Shown here: one piece after another, positions 43,119-52,117 of the stretch
How the letters are laid out: every line of letters starts with the position of its first letter
How positions within the stretch are numbered: the first letter of the stretch is position 1
Assembly: GCA_035527715.1 (NCBI GenBank)
Contig: DATKZY010000118.1
Span: 62,001-126,000 of the forward strand
DNA from: DSUN01 sp035527715
GTDB taxonomy: Bacteria; Planctomycetota; PUPC01; DSUN01
Reading direction: 5' to 3'
DNA length: 64,000 nucleotides
Position numbers and translations under genes: made by a program
Notes under the pieces: model-generated
The model's input: only the letters and a program-made list of their open reading frames with translations
What the model was told of the DNA's origin: nothing
The model's database searches: none

Positions 43119-44459
43119 ATGGCAGGAATCGCAGGAATCGCCGCCCCCGGCCGCCGGGCCGACGTCGAGCGCATGCTCGAGGCGCTGCGCCACCGCGGCT
43201 CCACCGCGACTGCTATCCTCAATCTCAAGGCCGCCACCCTCGGCGTCGTGGCCCCCAGGGTGCAGTCCGACGCTGCCGCGACCGCCGAGGGATTCGTCCG
43301 CGACTTCGCCGGCGACGGCCACCTGGCCCAGGCCCAGGTGGCCGAGGGCCGCCTCGTCCTCACCCGCGACCCCATCGGCGTGGCCCCCCTCTACACCGGC
43401 CGCGACCAGGACGGCACGCTCTGCTTCGCCTCCGAGGTCAAGGCCCTGCTCGCCGTCACCCGCGACGTCCACGAGGTGCCGCCGGGGAACCGAACCGACG
43501 GCGAGACCCTGGAGCCGTTCTTTCTTCTTGAGAAGCACACGCCTGTGGGCGACCCGCCCGAGGCAGTCGCCGCCGAGCTGCGCCGCCGCCTCGAGGCCGC
43601 GGTGAAGGCCCGCCTCGTCGGCGACCTCGCCGGCTCCTGGCTGTCCGGCGGCCTCGACTCGAGCGCCATGGCCGCTCTCGCGCGCCCCCACGTGCGCACG
43701 CTGCACACCTTTGCCGGCGGCCTGCCCGGCGCGCCCGACCTCGAGCATGCCCGCGAGGTGGCCGACTTCATCGGCTCCGAGCACCACGAGGTCGTTGCCA
43801 GCTTCGACGATGTGCTCCGCGCCCTGCCCAGGGTCATCTACCACCTCGAGTCGTTCGACGCGCTGCTCGTGCGCTCGAGCGTCCTCAACTACCTTGTCGC
43901 CAAGGCTGCCTCCGAGCACGCGCCCATGGCCTTCTCCGGCGAGGGCGGCGACGAGTTGTTCGCCGGCTACGACTACCTGAAGTCCCTCCCGCGAGAGGCG
44001 CTGGCCGACGAGCTGATTGACATCACCGGCCGCCTCCACAACACCGCGCTCCAGCGGGTGGACCGCTCGGCCGCCGCGCACGGCCTCGTACCCCACGTTT
44101 GCTTTCTGGACCCGAGTGTGGTGGAATATGCGCTGCGGGTCCCGGTGGAGTTGAAGCTCCGCGACGGCGTCGAGAAGTGGATCCTGCGGCAAGCCATGGC
44201 CGGGGCACTCCCCGATCGCGTGCTCAACCGCCCGAAGGCCAAGTTCTGGCAGGGCTCGGGCGTCGGCGAGCTACTTGCCGACCACGCCGAGACGGCCGTG
44301 TCGGACGCCGACTTCCGCCGCGAGCGTTCCCTCGCGAATGGCTGGACCCTGAACACGAAGGAAGAGCTGCTCTACTACCGCCTCTTCAAGGAGCACTTTG
44401 GCGAGCTGACCCAACTGGACTGGATGGGGCGCACGAAGGGCGCGCCCCGCGTGCCATAG
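43119..44459 (+). CDS. Asparagine synthetase-like protein lacking the glutaminase cysteine
   Basis: 446 residues. I chose ATG 43119 because GGAAGGAG precedes it. The N-terminal glutaminase-like domain begins MAGIAGIAAP, where working class II amidotransferases have MCG, so Cys2 is replaced by Ala. The glutaminase domain is also short. The synthetase half is intact: the PP-loop SGGLDSSAMA and GEGGDELFAGY are present. It probably uses ammonia or an amine directly rather than glutamine, or it acts on another acid. It starts two bases after alr ends and runs in the same operon. Confidence 0.85.
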   Translation: MAGIAGIAAPGRRADVERMLEALRHRGSTATAILNLKAATLGVVAPRVQSDAAATAEGFVRDFAGDGHLAQAQVAEGRLVLTRDPIGVAPLYTGRDQDGTLCFASEVKALLAVTRDVHEVPPGNRTDGETLEPFFLLEKHTPVGDPPEAVAAELRRRLEAAVKARLVGDLAGSWLSGGLDSSAMAALARPHVRTLHTFAGGLPGAPDLEHAREVADFIGSEHHEVVASFDDVLRALPRVIYHLESFDALLVRSSVLNYLVAKAASEHAPMAFSGEGGDELFAGYDYLKSLPREALADELIDITGRLHNTALQRVDRSAAAHGLVPHVCFLDPSVVEYALRVPVELKLRDGVEKWILRQAMAGALPDRVLNRPKAKFWQGSGVGELLADHAETAVSDADFRRERSLANGWTLNTKEELLYYRLFKEHFGELTQLDWMGRTKGAPRVP

Positions 44460-44486
44460 CCGCCTCCTGGCCGGGAGAACTCCGCA

Positions 44487-45287
44487 ATGCCGCGCAACAA
44501 GCTGCACCTCGTCGTGGACGTGTTGGCCTATCTGGCGATGACCTGCCTGGCGGGCACGGGCCTCCTCATGCTCTATCGCCTGCCCCCCGGCTCGGGGAGC
44601 AGGGGCATCCTGGGCTACTCGCGCCACCAGTGGGGCACGATCCACTTCTACATCGCCCTCTCCCTGATCGGCCTCGTCGCCCTCCACGTCATCCTCCACT
44701 GGAAGTGGGTCACCAACTCCCTCGGCGCGCTGGTGCGGCGCACGCGCAGGGCCGGCGCGGGAGCGGGCGGCGCGCTGCTGCTCATCGTCCTCGGGCTGGC
44801 TGGCGCCGGGGTTATGGCTGCGCCCTGGCTGCTGCCCGTCGGCGCGGGCAGCCCGTGCGACGACGAGGGCCAGGGCGGTGGGGGCAAGGGCAAGGGCTAC
44901 CGCGGCGGCAAGGCCGCCTCCGCCTGCGACACGTGCACCGACGGCGCCTGCCCGTCCGAGGCGCCCGCGGCCAAGGAGCAGGCCGCTGAGGGCGAGAGCC
45001 CGTGCGAGAAGTGCGACGGCGCCTGCCCCGCGGCGGCCAAGGCGGGCGCTGCCCAGGAGCACGCCGAGGGGCGCGGCCCCGAGGGCGTCAAGGGCTCCAC
45101 GACCCTCGCCGAGGCGGCCGCCGAGGCCGGCGTGCCCTTCGAGCGCATCGTCGCCGAGCTCAAGCTCCCGGCCGGCACCTCGCCCGACGAGTCCCTGGGC
45201 CGCCTGCGCAAGCAGCACGGGTTCACGATGGAGGACGTTCGCGCCGCCATCGCGCGCCTGAAGCAGACCAGGAAGGACAACCCGTAG
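44487..45287 (+). CDS. DUF4405-like membrane protein with cysteine-rich tail
   Basis: 266 residues. Three membrane helices (about residues 7-29, 50-70 and 92-115) carry histidines in HQWGTIHFYIAL and HVILHWKW, the pattern of DUF4405/cytochrome b561-like heme proteins. The tail has CDTCTDGAC and CEKCDGAC motifs that could bind a metal or cluster, then a small helical domain (TTLAEAAAEAGVPFERIV). It may carry electrons across the membrane. It lies 27 nt after the asparagine-synthetase-like gene. Confidence 0.78.
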   Translation: MPRNKLHLVVDVLAYLAMTCLAGTGLLMLYRLPPGSGSRGILGYSRHQWGTIHFYIALSLIGLVALHVILHWKWVTNSLGALVRRTRRAGAGAGGALLLIVLGLAGAGVMAAPWLLPVGAGSPCDDEGQGGGGKGKGYRGGKAASACDTCTDGACPSEAPAAKEQAAEGESPCEKCDGACPAAAKAGAAQEHAEGRGPEGVKGSTTLAEAAAEAGVPFERIVAELKLPAGTSPDESLGRLRKQHGFTMEDVRAAIARLKQTRKDNP

Positions 45288-45300
45288 AAGGGCACACCGC

Positions 45301-46152
45301 ATGGCCACCCGCATCACCGTGCTCGTGGACGACCGGAAGGGGCTGCCGGCGCTAGCCACCGAGCACGGGCTGGCCTTCTGGGTCGAGCACGACGGTCGCA
45401 AGCTCCTCGTCGACACCGGCGCCTCGGGCCAGGCGCTCCTGCGGAACGCCGAGGCGCTGGGCATCGCCGTGGAGGAGGCCGAGGCCATCGCCCTGAGCCA
45501 CGGCCACTTCGACCACACGGGCGGCCTCGCCGCCGTCGCCCCGCGCCTGGGCGGCGTGGACCTCTACGCCCACCCCGACGTCTTCGTGCGAAAGTACACG
45601 AAGAGCACCACCGGCGCCTGGCACAGCATCGGCATCGCCTTCGCCCAGACCCAGCTCGAGGCCGCAGGCATCTTCTGCCGTCTCAGCACGGGCGCGCAAG
45701 AGGTCGTTCCCGGCGCCTGGCTCACCGGCGAGGTGCCGCGCGACGCCCGCTGCGTGCCCTCGACCCCGCACCTGTACGCCGACAACCCCGTCGGACGCAT
45801 CATTGACCCCTTCCACGACGATCAGGCCCTCGTGCTGCGCGGGGCCGACGGCTTTGTGGTGGTTTCGGGCTGCGCCCACTCGGGCATCGTGAACCTGTGC
45901 CGCGCGGCGCAGCAGATCGCGAACCCGCGCCGCCTGCTCGGCCAGGGGCGCCTGCGGGCCGTGGTCGGCGGCTTCCACCTGGGCAACGCCTCGCCCGAGC
46001 TTCTCCAGGCCACCATCGAGGGCCTTCGAGCACTCGACCCCGAGGCCATCCACCCCTGCCACTGCACCGGCGAGCCGGCCACCCGCGCCCTCACCGAGGC
46101 ATTCCCCCACTGCTGCAAGCCCATCGCCGCCGGCTCCGTGCTCGAGTTCTGA
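45301..46152 (+). CDS. Metallo-beta-lactamase-fold hydrolase
   Basis: 283 residues. The metal-binding motif is SHGHFDHTGG at about residue 65; further ligands appear in SGCAHSGI and HPCHCTG. It belongs to the group near the archaeal methanopterin-precursor enzyme (7,8-dihydropterin-6-methyl ribofuranosylaminobenzene phosphate synthase-like). The fold hydrolyses phosphoesters or thioesters; the actual substrate is not known. It is the last gene of the plus-strand operon. Confidence 0.87.
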   Translation: MATRITVLVDDRKGLPALATEHGLAFWVEHDGRKLLVDTGASGQALLRNAEALGIAVEEAEAIALSHGHFDHTGGLAAVAPRLGGVDLYAHPDVFVRKYTKSTTGAWHSIGIAFAQTQLEAAGIFCRLSTGAQEVVPGAWLTGEVPRDARCVPSTPHLYADNPVGRIIDPFHDDQALVLRGADGFVVVSGCAHSGIVNLCRAAQQIANPRRLLGQGRLRAVVGGFHLGNASPELLQATIEGLRALDPEAIHPCHCTGEPATRALTEAFPHCCKPIAAGSVLEF

Positions 46153-46186
46153 GGAGACGCGGGAGGGACTTCTGCCTTGCCCGGTT

Positions 46187-46215
46187 TTGACGCGGGCGGC
46201 GGGTTGTGCTATAAG
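46187..46215 (+). promoter_or_regulatory. ilvC promoter
   Basis: TTGACG (46187-46192), a 17-nt spacer, TATAAG (46210-46215), 47 nt before ATG 46263. Confidence 0.75.
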
Positions 46216-46262
46216 AATAAGCCATTGCATAGCAGCCCCAGGAACATAGCAGGAGGCCAGGA

Positions 46263-47363
46263 ATGGCGAAGATCAAGTTCGGAGGCGTGTGGGAAGAGGT
46301 CGTGCCTCGCAAGGAGTTCCCCCTCTCGAAGGCGCGGCAGATCCTCAAGAGAGAGGTCATCGCCGTCATCGGCTACGGCGTGCAAGGCCCCGCCCAGGCG
46401 CTCAACATGCGCGACAACGGGATCAAGAACATCATCATCGGCCAGAGCCCGAGGTTCAAGAAGGACTGGGATCGCGCGGTGGCCGACGGCTGGAAGCCGG
46501 GCAAGGACCTCTTCGACATCGCCGAGGCGGCGGCGAAGGGCACGATCATCAAGTTCCTTGTCAGCGACGCGGCCATGGTCAAGGTGTGGCCGATCCTCAA
46601 GCCGCACCTGACCGCCGGCAAGGCCCTCTACTTCAGCCACGGCTTCGGGATCACCTACAAGGACCAGACGGGCGTGGTGCCGCCGAAGGACATTGACGTG
46701 ATTCTCGTGGCGCCCAAGGGCTCGGGCACGAGCGTGCGGCGTAACTTCCTCAGCGGCGCCGGCATCAACTCCAGCTTCGCGGTGGACCAGGACGCGACCG
46801 GCCGCGCCCGCGACCGCGTGCTGGCCATCGGCATCGCCATCGGCTCGGGGTTCCTGTTCCCCACGACGTTCAAGAAGGAGGTCTACAGCGACCTCACGGG
46901 CGAGCGCGGCATCCTCATGGGCGCGCTGGCCGGCGTGATGGAGGCCCAGTACAACGAGCTGCGCCGCCGCGGCCACGACCCGTCCGAGGCATTCAACGAG
47001 ACGGTCGAGGAACTCACCCAGAGCCTCATCCGCCTGGTGGACGAGAACGGCATGGAATGGATGTATGCGAACTGCTCGAGCACGGCGCAGCGCGGCGCGC
47101 TCGACTGGGCGCCGAAGTTCAAGAAGGCCGTCGCGCCCCTCTTCAAGAAGCTCTACGAGAGCGTGAAGAACGGCACCGAGACGCGCCGCGTGATCAAGTG
47201 CCTGGGCCGCCCCGACTACCAGGACATCCTGCACAAGGAGCTCGAGGCCCTGGGCAACAAGGAAATCTGGCGGGCCGGCCGCGCTGTACGCGCGCTGCGG
47301 CCCAACGAAGGCGTCAGGAAGGGCGCCGCCAAGGCCAGGGGCATCAAGGGCCGCGCCGTCTGA
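46263..47363 (+). CDS. ilvC: Ketol-acid reductoisomerase
   Basis: 366 residues. It catalyses the NADPH-dependent isomeroreduction in isoleucine, leucine and valine synthesis. The dinucleotide-binding segment is IAVIGYGVQGPAQALNMRDN, and the C-terminal domain keeps the metal-binding helix (GERGILMGALAGVMEAQYN) and ENGMEWMYANCSSTAQRGAL. The length is slightly above the usual 330 of class I enzymes. AGGAGG precedes the ATG. It has its own promoter, and no other ilv gene is nearby. Confidence 0.95.
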   Translation: MAKIKFGGVWEEVVPRKEFPLSKARQILKREVIAVIGYGVQGPAQALNMRDNGIKNIIIGQSPRFKKDWDRAVADGWKPGKDLFDIAEAAAKGTIIKFLVSDAAMVKVWPILKPHLTAGKALYFSHGFGITYKDQTGVVPPKDIDVILVAPKGSGTSVRRNFLSGAGINSSFAVDQDATGRARDRVLAIGIAIGSGFLFPTTFKKEVYSDLTGERGILMGALAGVMEAQYNELRRRGHDPSEAFNETVEELTQSLIRLVDENGMEWMYANCSSTAQRGALDWAPKFKKAVAPLFKKLYESVKNGTETRRVIKCLGRPDYQDILHKELEALGNKEIWRAGRAVRALRPNEGVRKGAAKARGIKGRAV

Positions 47364-47381
47364 CCCGCGGCCGAAAGGGCC

Positions 47382-47409
47382 TTGACAGGCGGGCCCACGG
47401 GGGTACAAT
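47382..47409 (+). promoter_or_regulatory. Promoter of the small membrane protein gene
   Basis: TTGACA (47382-47387), a 16-nt spacer, TACAAT (47404-47409), 54 nt before ATG 47463. Confidence 0.7.
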
Positions 47410-47462
47410 GGCTGTAGTGGCGGGAGGTGGCTCCTATGGCTCTTGCCGAGGAGGATACGCAC

Positions 47463-47873
47463 ATGCCAGCGGAGAGCGGAAAGAGCGTGGACGAGCAACT
47501 GGCGAAGCTGGGCAAGGAGGTCGTGTGGCTCAGGCTCGCCGTGATCCTGACGCTCGTGATCCTCGCCCTCGTCGCCGTGGCCGTGCTCCAGATGCGTAAC
47601 CCCGTGGTCACAATGATGTCCGAGCAGGCGTCGCCCGCCACTCGCTCTGTGGGGGCTGGCCGGTTCACCCTGCTCGAGGTGGTGGACACCCTGGGCGCCA
47701 AAGGCAAGGAAATGGGGAAGAGCCGTGTCCGCGCCGAGCTCTGCGTGAGAGACGGCGGCGCCCGCCTGATGCTCTACGACGCCGATGGAAAGTGCGTTTG
47801 GACGACCCCCGCGCCGCCCGCTCCCGAGCCCGGGACCGGAACCAAGGCGCCGGAGCCCGAGAAAGAGAAGTAG
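47463..47873 (+). CDS. Small single-pass membrane protein
   Basis: 136 residues from ATG 47463, with AGGAGG 8 nt upstream; a longer frame from 47427 was rejected. One membrane helix spans about residues 22-43 (WLRLAVILTLVILALVAVAV). An outer small beta-type domain follows (RVRAELCVRDGGARLMLYDAD), and then a proline/glutamate-rich tail. No known family is recognised. It has its own promoter and a terminator just after the stop. Confidence 0.75.
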   Translation: MPAESGKSVDEQLAKLGKEVVWLRLAVILTLVILALVAVAVLQMRNPVVTMMSEQASPATRSVGAGRFTLLEVVDTLGAKGKEMGKSRVRAELCVRDGGARLMLYDADGKCVWTTPAPPAPEPGTGTKAPEPEKEK

Positions 47874-47895
47874 ACAACGCGTCCGTCACATCATA

Positions 47896-47938
47896 GGCCG
47901 TCGGGGGCTTGCCGAGGTGCAGCTCCCGGCGGCCTTTT
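47896..47938 (+). terminator. Intrinsic terminator
   Basis: A 13-bp GC stem with two G-T pairs (47896-47908 with 47922-47934) is followed by TTTT (47935-47938), 22 nt after the stop codon at 47873. Confidence 0.8.
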
Positions 47939-47949
47939 GCGTTCTGGCC

Positions 47950-47977
47950 TTGAAATCCCGGCCCGCCGGACTATACT
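47950..47977 (+). promoter_or_regulatory. Promoter of the Tat-exported oxidoreductase gene
   Basis: TTGAAA (47950-47955), a 16-nt spacer, TATACT (47972-47977), 49 nt before ATG 48026. Confidence 0.6.
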
Positions 47978-48025
47978 GGCACTCGCACGGGGAGACGATG
48001 ACACACTGAGAGAGGAGCCATAGTG

Positions 48026-49381
48026 ATGCAGCGCCTATCGCGTCGCGCGTTCTTCCAGGGCACGGCCGCCGGCCTCACGGCCACGATCCTGGCCCGCAAC
48101 GTGTTCGGGGCCAACGACAAGCTCGCCCACGCCGGCATCGGCTCGGGCGGCATGGGCGGCGGCGACCTCAATGCCATCAAGGGCCACCCGAAAGCCCAAA
48201 TTGTCGCCCTCTGCGATGTGGACGCCAATCGCCTCAAGGCAGCGGCCGCCAAGTATCAGGGCGCGCGCACGTACGCCGACTGGCGCGAGATGCTCGACAA
48301 GGAAGGCGACAAGATCGACTCGGTGAATGCCAGCATTCCCGACCACATGCACGCCGCCGCCACAATGTCGGCGCTGCGGCGCAAGAAGCACGTCTACTGC
48401 CAGAAGCCGCTGTGCCACGACGTCTACGAGTGCCGCCAGGTGGCGGCCGCGGCCAAGGCCGCGGGCGTCGTGACCCAGCTCGGCACCCAGGCCGCCAGCG
48501 GCATCGGCGACCGCATGGCCGTGCAGTTCCTGCGCCAGGGCGTCATCGGCAAGGCGAAGCGCGCCATCCTCTGCTCGAACCGCCCCGGCGCCATCGCCGC
48601 CTATCGCCTCGTGGGCCCCCGCCCCGAGAAGGGCGACCCCGTGCCGCCGCACCTGAGCTGGGACCTATGGATCGGGACCGCCCCCGAGCGGCCCTTCGCC
48701 AACGGCATCTATCACCCGACCAAGTGGCGCGCGTGGCAGGACTTCGGCACGGGCTGGTCGGGCGACATCGGCTGCCACATCTTCGACGCCGTCTGGAAGG
48801 GCCTGAAGCTCACCGCGCCCAAGACCATCGTGGCCGAGGTGCAGAAATCGTGGCTCGAATCGCCCGCGCGCCGCGGCGACACCTGGCCCCAGGGCGACCA
48901 CATCACCTGGATGTTCCCCGGCGCCGACAACGTCGCCGGGCAGGAACTCCAACTCGAGTGGTTCGACGGCGAGTTCTACCCGCCCGAAGACGTCCAGGCG
49001 ATCGCCGGCCTCGGGCCGGGCAAGTATCCTGCCGAATCGGCGATGGTCATCGGCACCGAGGGCGCGCTGCTGCTGCGCCACGGCTCAGGACCCCAGCTCT
49101 TCCCGAAGGAGAAGTTCGAGAAGATCGAGCGGCCCAAGCTCCCAGGACGCGACCACTACCACCATTTCGTCAGCGCCTGCCTCGGCGGCGAGATGACCGA
49201 GAGCCACTTCGTGCAGACGGGCCCCATGGCCGAGGCCATCCTCCTCGGCACCGTGGCCATCCGCGTGCCGAACACGGTGCTCGAGTGGGACGCCGCGAAC
49301 CTGAAGGTCACAAACAGCGCCGAGGCCCAGCGCCTCCTGCGCCGTACATATCGCAAGGGCTGGGAGGTAGAGGGTCTGTAG
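48026..49381 (+). CDS. Tat-exported Gfo/Idh/MocA family oxidoreductase
   Basis: 451 residues from ATG 48026, with GAGGAG 8 nt upstream. A twin-arginine signal (LSRRAFFQGTAAG) leads the protein. The dinucleotide-binding loop is GIGSGGMGGGDL at about residue 38. The family's EKP is replaced by QKP (HVYCQKPLCHD), a variant in the exported subgroup. The C-terminal part (GHDYHHF-like, WSGDIGCHIFDAVWK) is typical. It probably acts on a sugar outside the cytoplasmic membrane; the preceding terminator and promoter make it an independent unit. Confidence 0.92.
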   Translation: MQRLSRRAFFQGTAAGLTATILARNVFGANDKLAHAGIGSGGMGGGDLNAIKGHPKAQIVALCDVDANRLKAAAAKYQGARTYADWREMLDKEGDKIDSVNASIPDHMHAAATMSALRRKKHVYCQKPLCHDVYECRQVAAAAKAAGVVTQLGTQAASGIGDRMAVQFLRQGVIGKAKRAILCSNRPGAIAAYRLVGPRPEKGDPVPPHLSWDLWIGTAPERPFANGIYHPTKWRAWQDFGTGWSGDIGCHIFDAVWKGLKLTAPKTIVAEVQKSWLESPARRGDTWPQGDHITWMFPGADNVAGQELQLEWFDGEFYPPEDVQAIAGLGPGKYPAESAMVIGTEGALLLRHGSGPQLFPKEKFEKIERPKLPGRDHYHHFVSACLGGEMTESHFVQTGPMAEAILLGTVAIRVPNTVLEWDAANLKVTNSAEAQRLLRRTYRKGWEVEGL

Positions 49382-49604
49382 CGGCCGCCCTTGCGCGTAA
49401 CGCATTGTTTGACAATCAGTTATAGCGCCTCAACGGGCCTGTGGGTTACCTGTCGTAGACGCAGTAACGAGGACTGAGAAATGAATTGGAGACAGCATCT
49501 GAATATTATTCAGTCCGTGCGCGTCTGAGAGGGTAGAAGCACAGGCCTGGCTCTCTGGCAGTGACAAGAGGACCGATACGAGGCACAGAATGGAGGTGAC
49601 TGAG

Positions 49605-51125
49605 ATGAGACCGCAGAAGTCAATCGCTATGCTCGTCGCCCTTGGGCTTGCCCTGCTCGGGATGGTTGCTCCCCACGCTACCGCCGGCGGGTCCCGTGTG
49701 CAGTGGCAGAACTATGTCTCCAAACACTACACGTTCACCATTCTGAGGCCGCAGGGCTGGGCCGTCCAGGAGGGCTATCAGGACAGTCCCCGAATGTGGG
49801 CGGTGAGCGTGAGCGACCCGAAGGGCCTCTATCAGGCCGTGACGGTGCACGGAGTCAGCCCTACGGGCCGCGATGCGAGCGCGCTGGTCCGGATGGTCGT
49901 GGCCGACCTGTTCAAGAACGCGCCCGGCCTCCGGCTCGCGCCGACGGCCAGGCGGCGGACGGTCCCTCTGGTGGACACCAACGGGCGCAAGGTGGGGGAG
50001 AAGTCGATCGTCGTCTTTGAGGGCGTGTACACCAACCAGCAGAACCAGCGGAAGCAATTCCGCACCCTCGTGACCGGCGGCGACGGCCTGATGCTGAACC
50101 AGCGGATCGAGGCGCCCGAGGGCCAGCTCACCGTGGCGGCGCCCCTCCTGCTTCAGACCCTCGCCAACCTGCGCGTGGCCAAGGGCGTCTTCACGTTCGA
50201 CGAGGGCGGCAACATGGCTCAGGGCGGCCCGGCCCGGCAACAGGTGCAGCTAGCGCCGCGCCGCCTCGCAGGCGGCTGGGGCTCCTACGCCGCCCCGGCC
50301 AACTGGAAGCAAGTGGACATCGGGAAGGGCCAGGTCATCGCTCACGACCCGACGGAACAGGCCTTCTTCGTCGTGGCCAACGCGGACTTCATCACCCCGC
50401 GCTACGCCCGACTCGCCCGGACGCCCGGGATGCTGGTCTCGAACTTCTGCCGCCCGAGCCAGGCCCTCGTGGCCGCCTGCGCACAGCAGAGGCTCGCCGG
50501 CAACTTCCGCTTCCTCCAGATCCACGACCGCCCCGACCTCGTGCGGAAGGCCCGCGCCGGCCTCACCGGCGGCCGGCCCTGCTCCATTGAGGACTTCGAG
50601 TACACCTTCACCCGCAACGGCAAGGCCTACAAGGGCATCACGATGGGGCGCTGCCTGGGCAACTACATGGACGCCAGCTTCTCCTTCGGCCACACCACCG
50701 TGTGGGCGCCCGCCGAGACATTCGACGCCTGGCTGCCCATCCTTGGCCGGATGATTGCCTCCTACGAACTGAACCGGGAGAAGGTGGGCCAGTACATCGC
50801 CGAGGGGCTGGCCAGATACTACGCCGGCCTCCGCGTGCTCGGCGCCACCATCGCCCGGAACTCCGAGCAGATGCGCCGCGAAAACCTCCAGATCCACATG
50901 AACAACGGCCGCGTCCGCGACTACACGTCCTACCTCACCACCCGGATGATCATGGGCGAGTACGACTACCTGGCCGGCGCCTCGGGCTACGTCCGCGGCG
51001 ACCACACCGGCCTCTACACCGCCGAGGGCAACATGATCACCAACGAGCCCTACGGCGAGAGCATCACACGCCACATGACGGAGATCAACACCCGCGAACT
51101 CTACGAGGCGGTCCGCCCGCAGTGA
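49605..51125 (+). CDS. Secreted protein of unknown function
   Basis: 506 residues from ATG 49605, chosen over 49590 because GGAGG lies 8 nt upstream. The signal peptide is MRPQKSIAMLVALGLALLGM. Two halves resemble each other loosely: each has a strand-rich domain starting with an aromatic peptide (KHYTFTILRPQGW; WGSYAAPANWKQVDI). The C-terminus has many aromatic and charged residues. No family known to me fits. The 223-base gap before it (49382-49604) is lower in GC and has no recognised gene. Confidence 0.72.
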   Translation: MRPQKSIAMLVALGLALLGMVAPHATAGGSRVQWQNYVSKHYTFTILRPQGWAVQEGYQDSPRMWAVSVSDPKGLYQAVTVHGVSPTGRDASALVRMVVADLFKNAPGLRLAPTARRRTVPLVDTNGRKVGEKSIVVFEGVYTNQQNQRKQFRTLVTGGDGLMLNQRIEAPEGQLTVAAPLLLQTLANLRVAKGVFTFDEGGNMAQGGPARQQVQLAPRRLAGGWGSYAAPANWKQVDIGKGQVIAHDPTEQAFFVVANADFITPRYARLARTPGMLVSNFCRPSQALVAACAQQRLAGNFRFLQIHDRPDLVRKARAGLTGGRPCSIEDFEYTFTRNGKAYKGITMGRCLGNYMDASFSFGHTTVWAPAETFDAWLPILGRMIASYELNREKVGQYIAEGLARYYAGLRVLGATIARNSEQMRRENLQIHMNNGRVRDYTSYLTTRMIMGEYDYLAGASGYVRGDHTGLYTAEGNMITNEPYGESITRHMTEINTRELYEAVRPQ

Positions 51126-51152
51126 TGCCCCCGCCCGTCGGCAGACGAGGTA

Positions 51153-51179
51153 GTAGGGGCGGCCCTGTGTGGCCGCCCC
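51153..51179. repeat. Dispersed hairpin unit (third copy)
   Basis: GTAGGGGCGGCC, CTGTGT, GGCCGCCCC: a 9-bp perfect hairpin of the same family as 20273-20328, in reverse orientation. It lies in the 78-nt gap between two genes. Confidence 0.75.
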
Positions 51180-51203
51180 CTCGTCACTACGGAAGGAGAA
51201 ACC

Positions 51204-52052
51204 ATGAGCCAGCCCGCCCCGTCGGCCCTGCCCGCCATCCAGCTCGGCCCCCACAGCGTGAGCCGCCTCGTGGTCGGGGCCAACCCCATCCTCGGCTACT
51301 CGTACATGGGCGGCCTCGTCGCCCGCTTCATGAACGACTACTTCACCCTCGACCACACGGTGGACCTGCTCAACCACTGCTGGGACCTCGGGATCAACAC
51401 CTGGCAGTCCTCGTGGCACGACAAGGTGGACAAGGCTCTCGCGCGGGTGCGCGAGGGCGGCCGCGCCCTCCAGTGGATCTTCCTCGCCAACAAGCCCCAC
51501 ACCGAGGACGCCAAGGCCCTCCAGGACGTCGTGCGCCGCCACAAGCCCATCGCCGTCGTCCACCACGGCGGCGTCACCGACCGCCTCTGGCGCGAGGGCA
51601 AGATCAACCAGGTGCGCGACTTCGCGAAGCGCGTGAAGGACCTCGGCGTCCTCGCCGGCATCTCCGCCCACAACCCCGACGTCATCTGCTACGCGGAGGA
51701 TGGGGGCTGGGGCCTCGACCTCTACATGACCTGCTTCTACCGCCTGACGCGGACGCCTGGGGAGCTCCACACCATGCTCGGCGAGGTGCCGCTGTGGGGC
51801 AACTTCCTGCCGAGCGACCCCGTGCGGATGTGCGAGGTGGTCCGCGCCGTGAAGCGCCCCTGCCTCGCCTTCAAGATCCTCGGCGGCGGCCGCCTCGCCG
51901 ACCGCGCGGAGGACACCGCGCGCGCCTTCGAGTTCGCCTTCCGCAACATCAAGCGCACCGACGGCGTCATCGTGGGCTTCTTCCCGCGCTTCGCCGACCA
52001 CGCGGCCGAGGCCGCCGCCCTCACCCGCCGCTTCAGCCCCCTGAGCCAGTGA
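51204..52052 (+). CDS. Probable TIM-barrel oxidoreductase of unknown specificity
   Basis: 282 residues. VSRLVVGANPILGYSYM and DLLNHCWDLGINTWQSSW are reminiscent of aldo/keto-reductase-type barrels, in which a buried strand is followed by a helix with an Asp. No classical Asp-Tyr-Lys-His tetrad is clear. Histidines in AVVHHGGVTD and SAHNPD may bind a metal. AAGGAG lies 8 nt upstream of ATG 51204. It follows the secreted protein by 78 nt and may be in the same transcript. Confidence 0.6.
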   Translation: MSQPAPSALPAIQLGPHSVSRLVVGANPILGYSYMGGLVARFMNDYFTLDHTVDLLNHCWDLGINTWQSSWHDKVDKALARVREGGRALQWIFLANKPHTEDAKALQDVVRRHKPIAVVHHGGVTDRLWREGKINQVRDFAKRVKDLGVLAGISAHNPDVICYAEDGGWGLDLYMTCFYRLTRTPGELHTMLGEVPLWGNFLPSDPVRMCEVVRAVKRPCLAFKILGGGRLADRAEDTARAFEFAFRNIKRTDGVIVGFFPRFADHAAEAAALTRRFSPLSQ

Positions 52053-52117
52053 GGGGCTGCTACGCGGGCCGAGCCGGCCCAGTGCGTGGAGCAGCGGAAA
52101 GGCGTGCCCTCAGTGCC

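Noticed and set aside
49382..49604. Possible attachment site or small gene in the lower-GC gap with CTGAAT/ATTCAG
   Set aside because: Only a 6-bp inverted repeat and an isolated TTGACA without a matching -10 were seen; no integrase or duplicated end is nearby.
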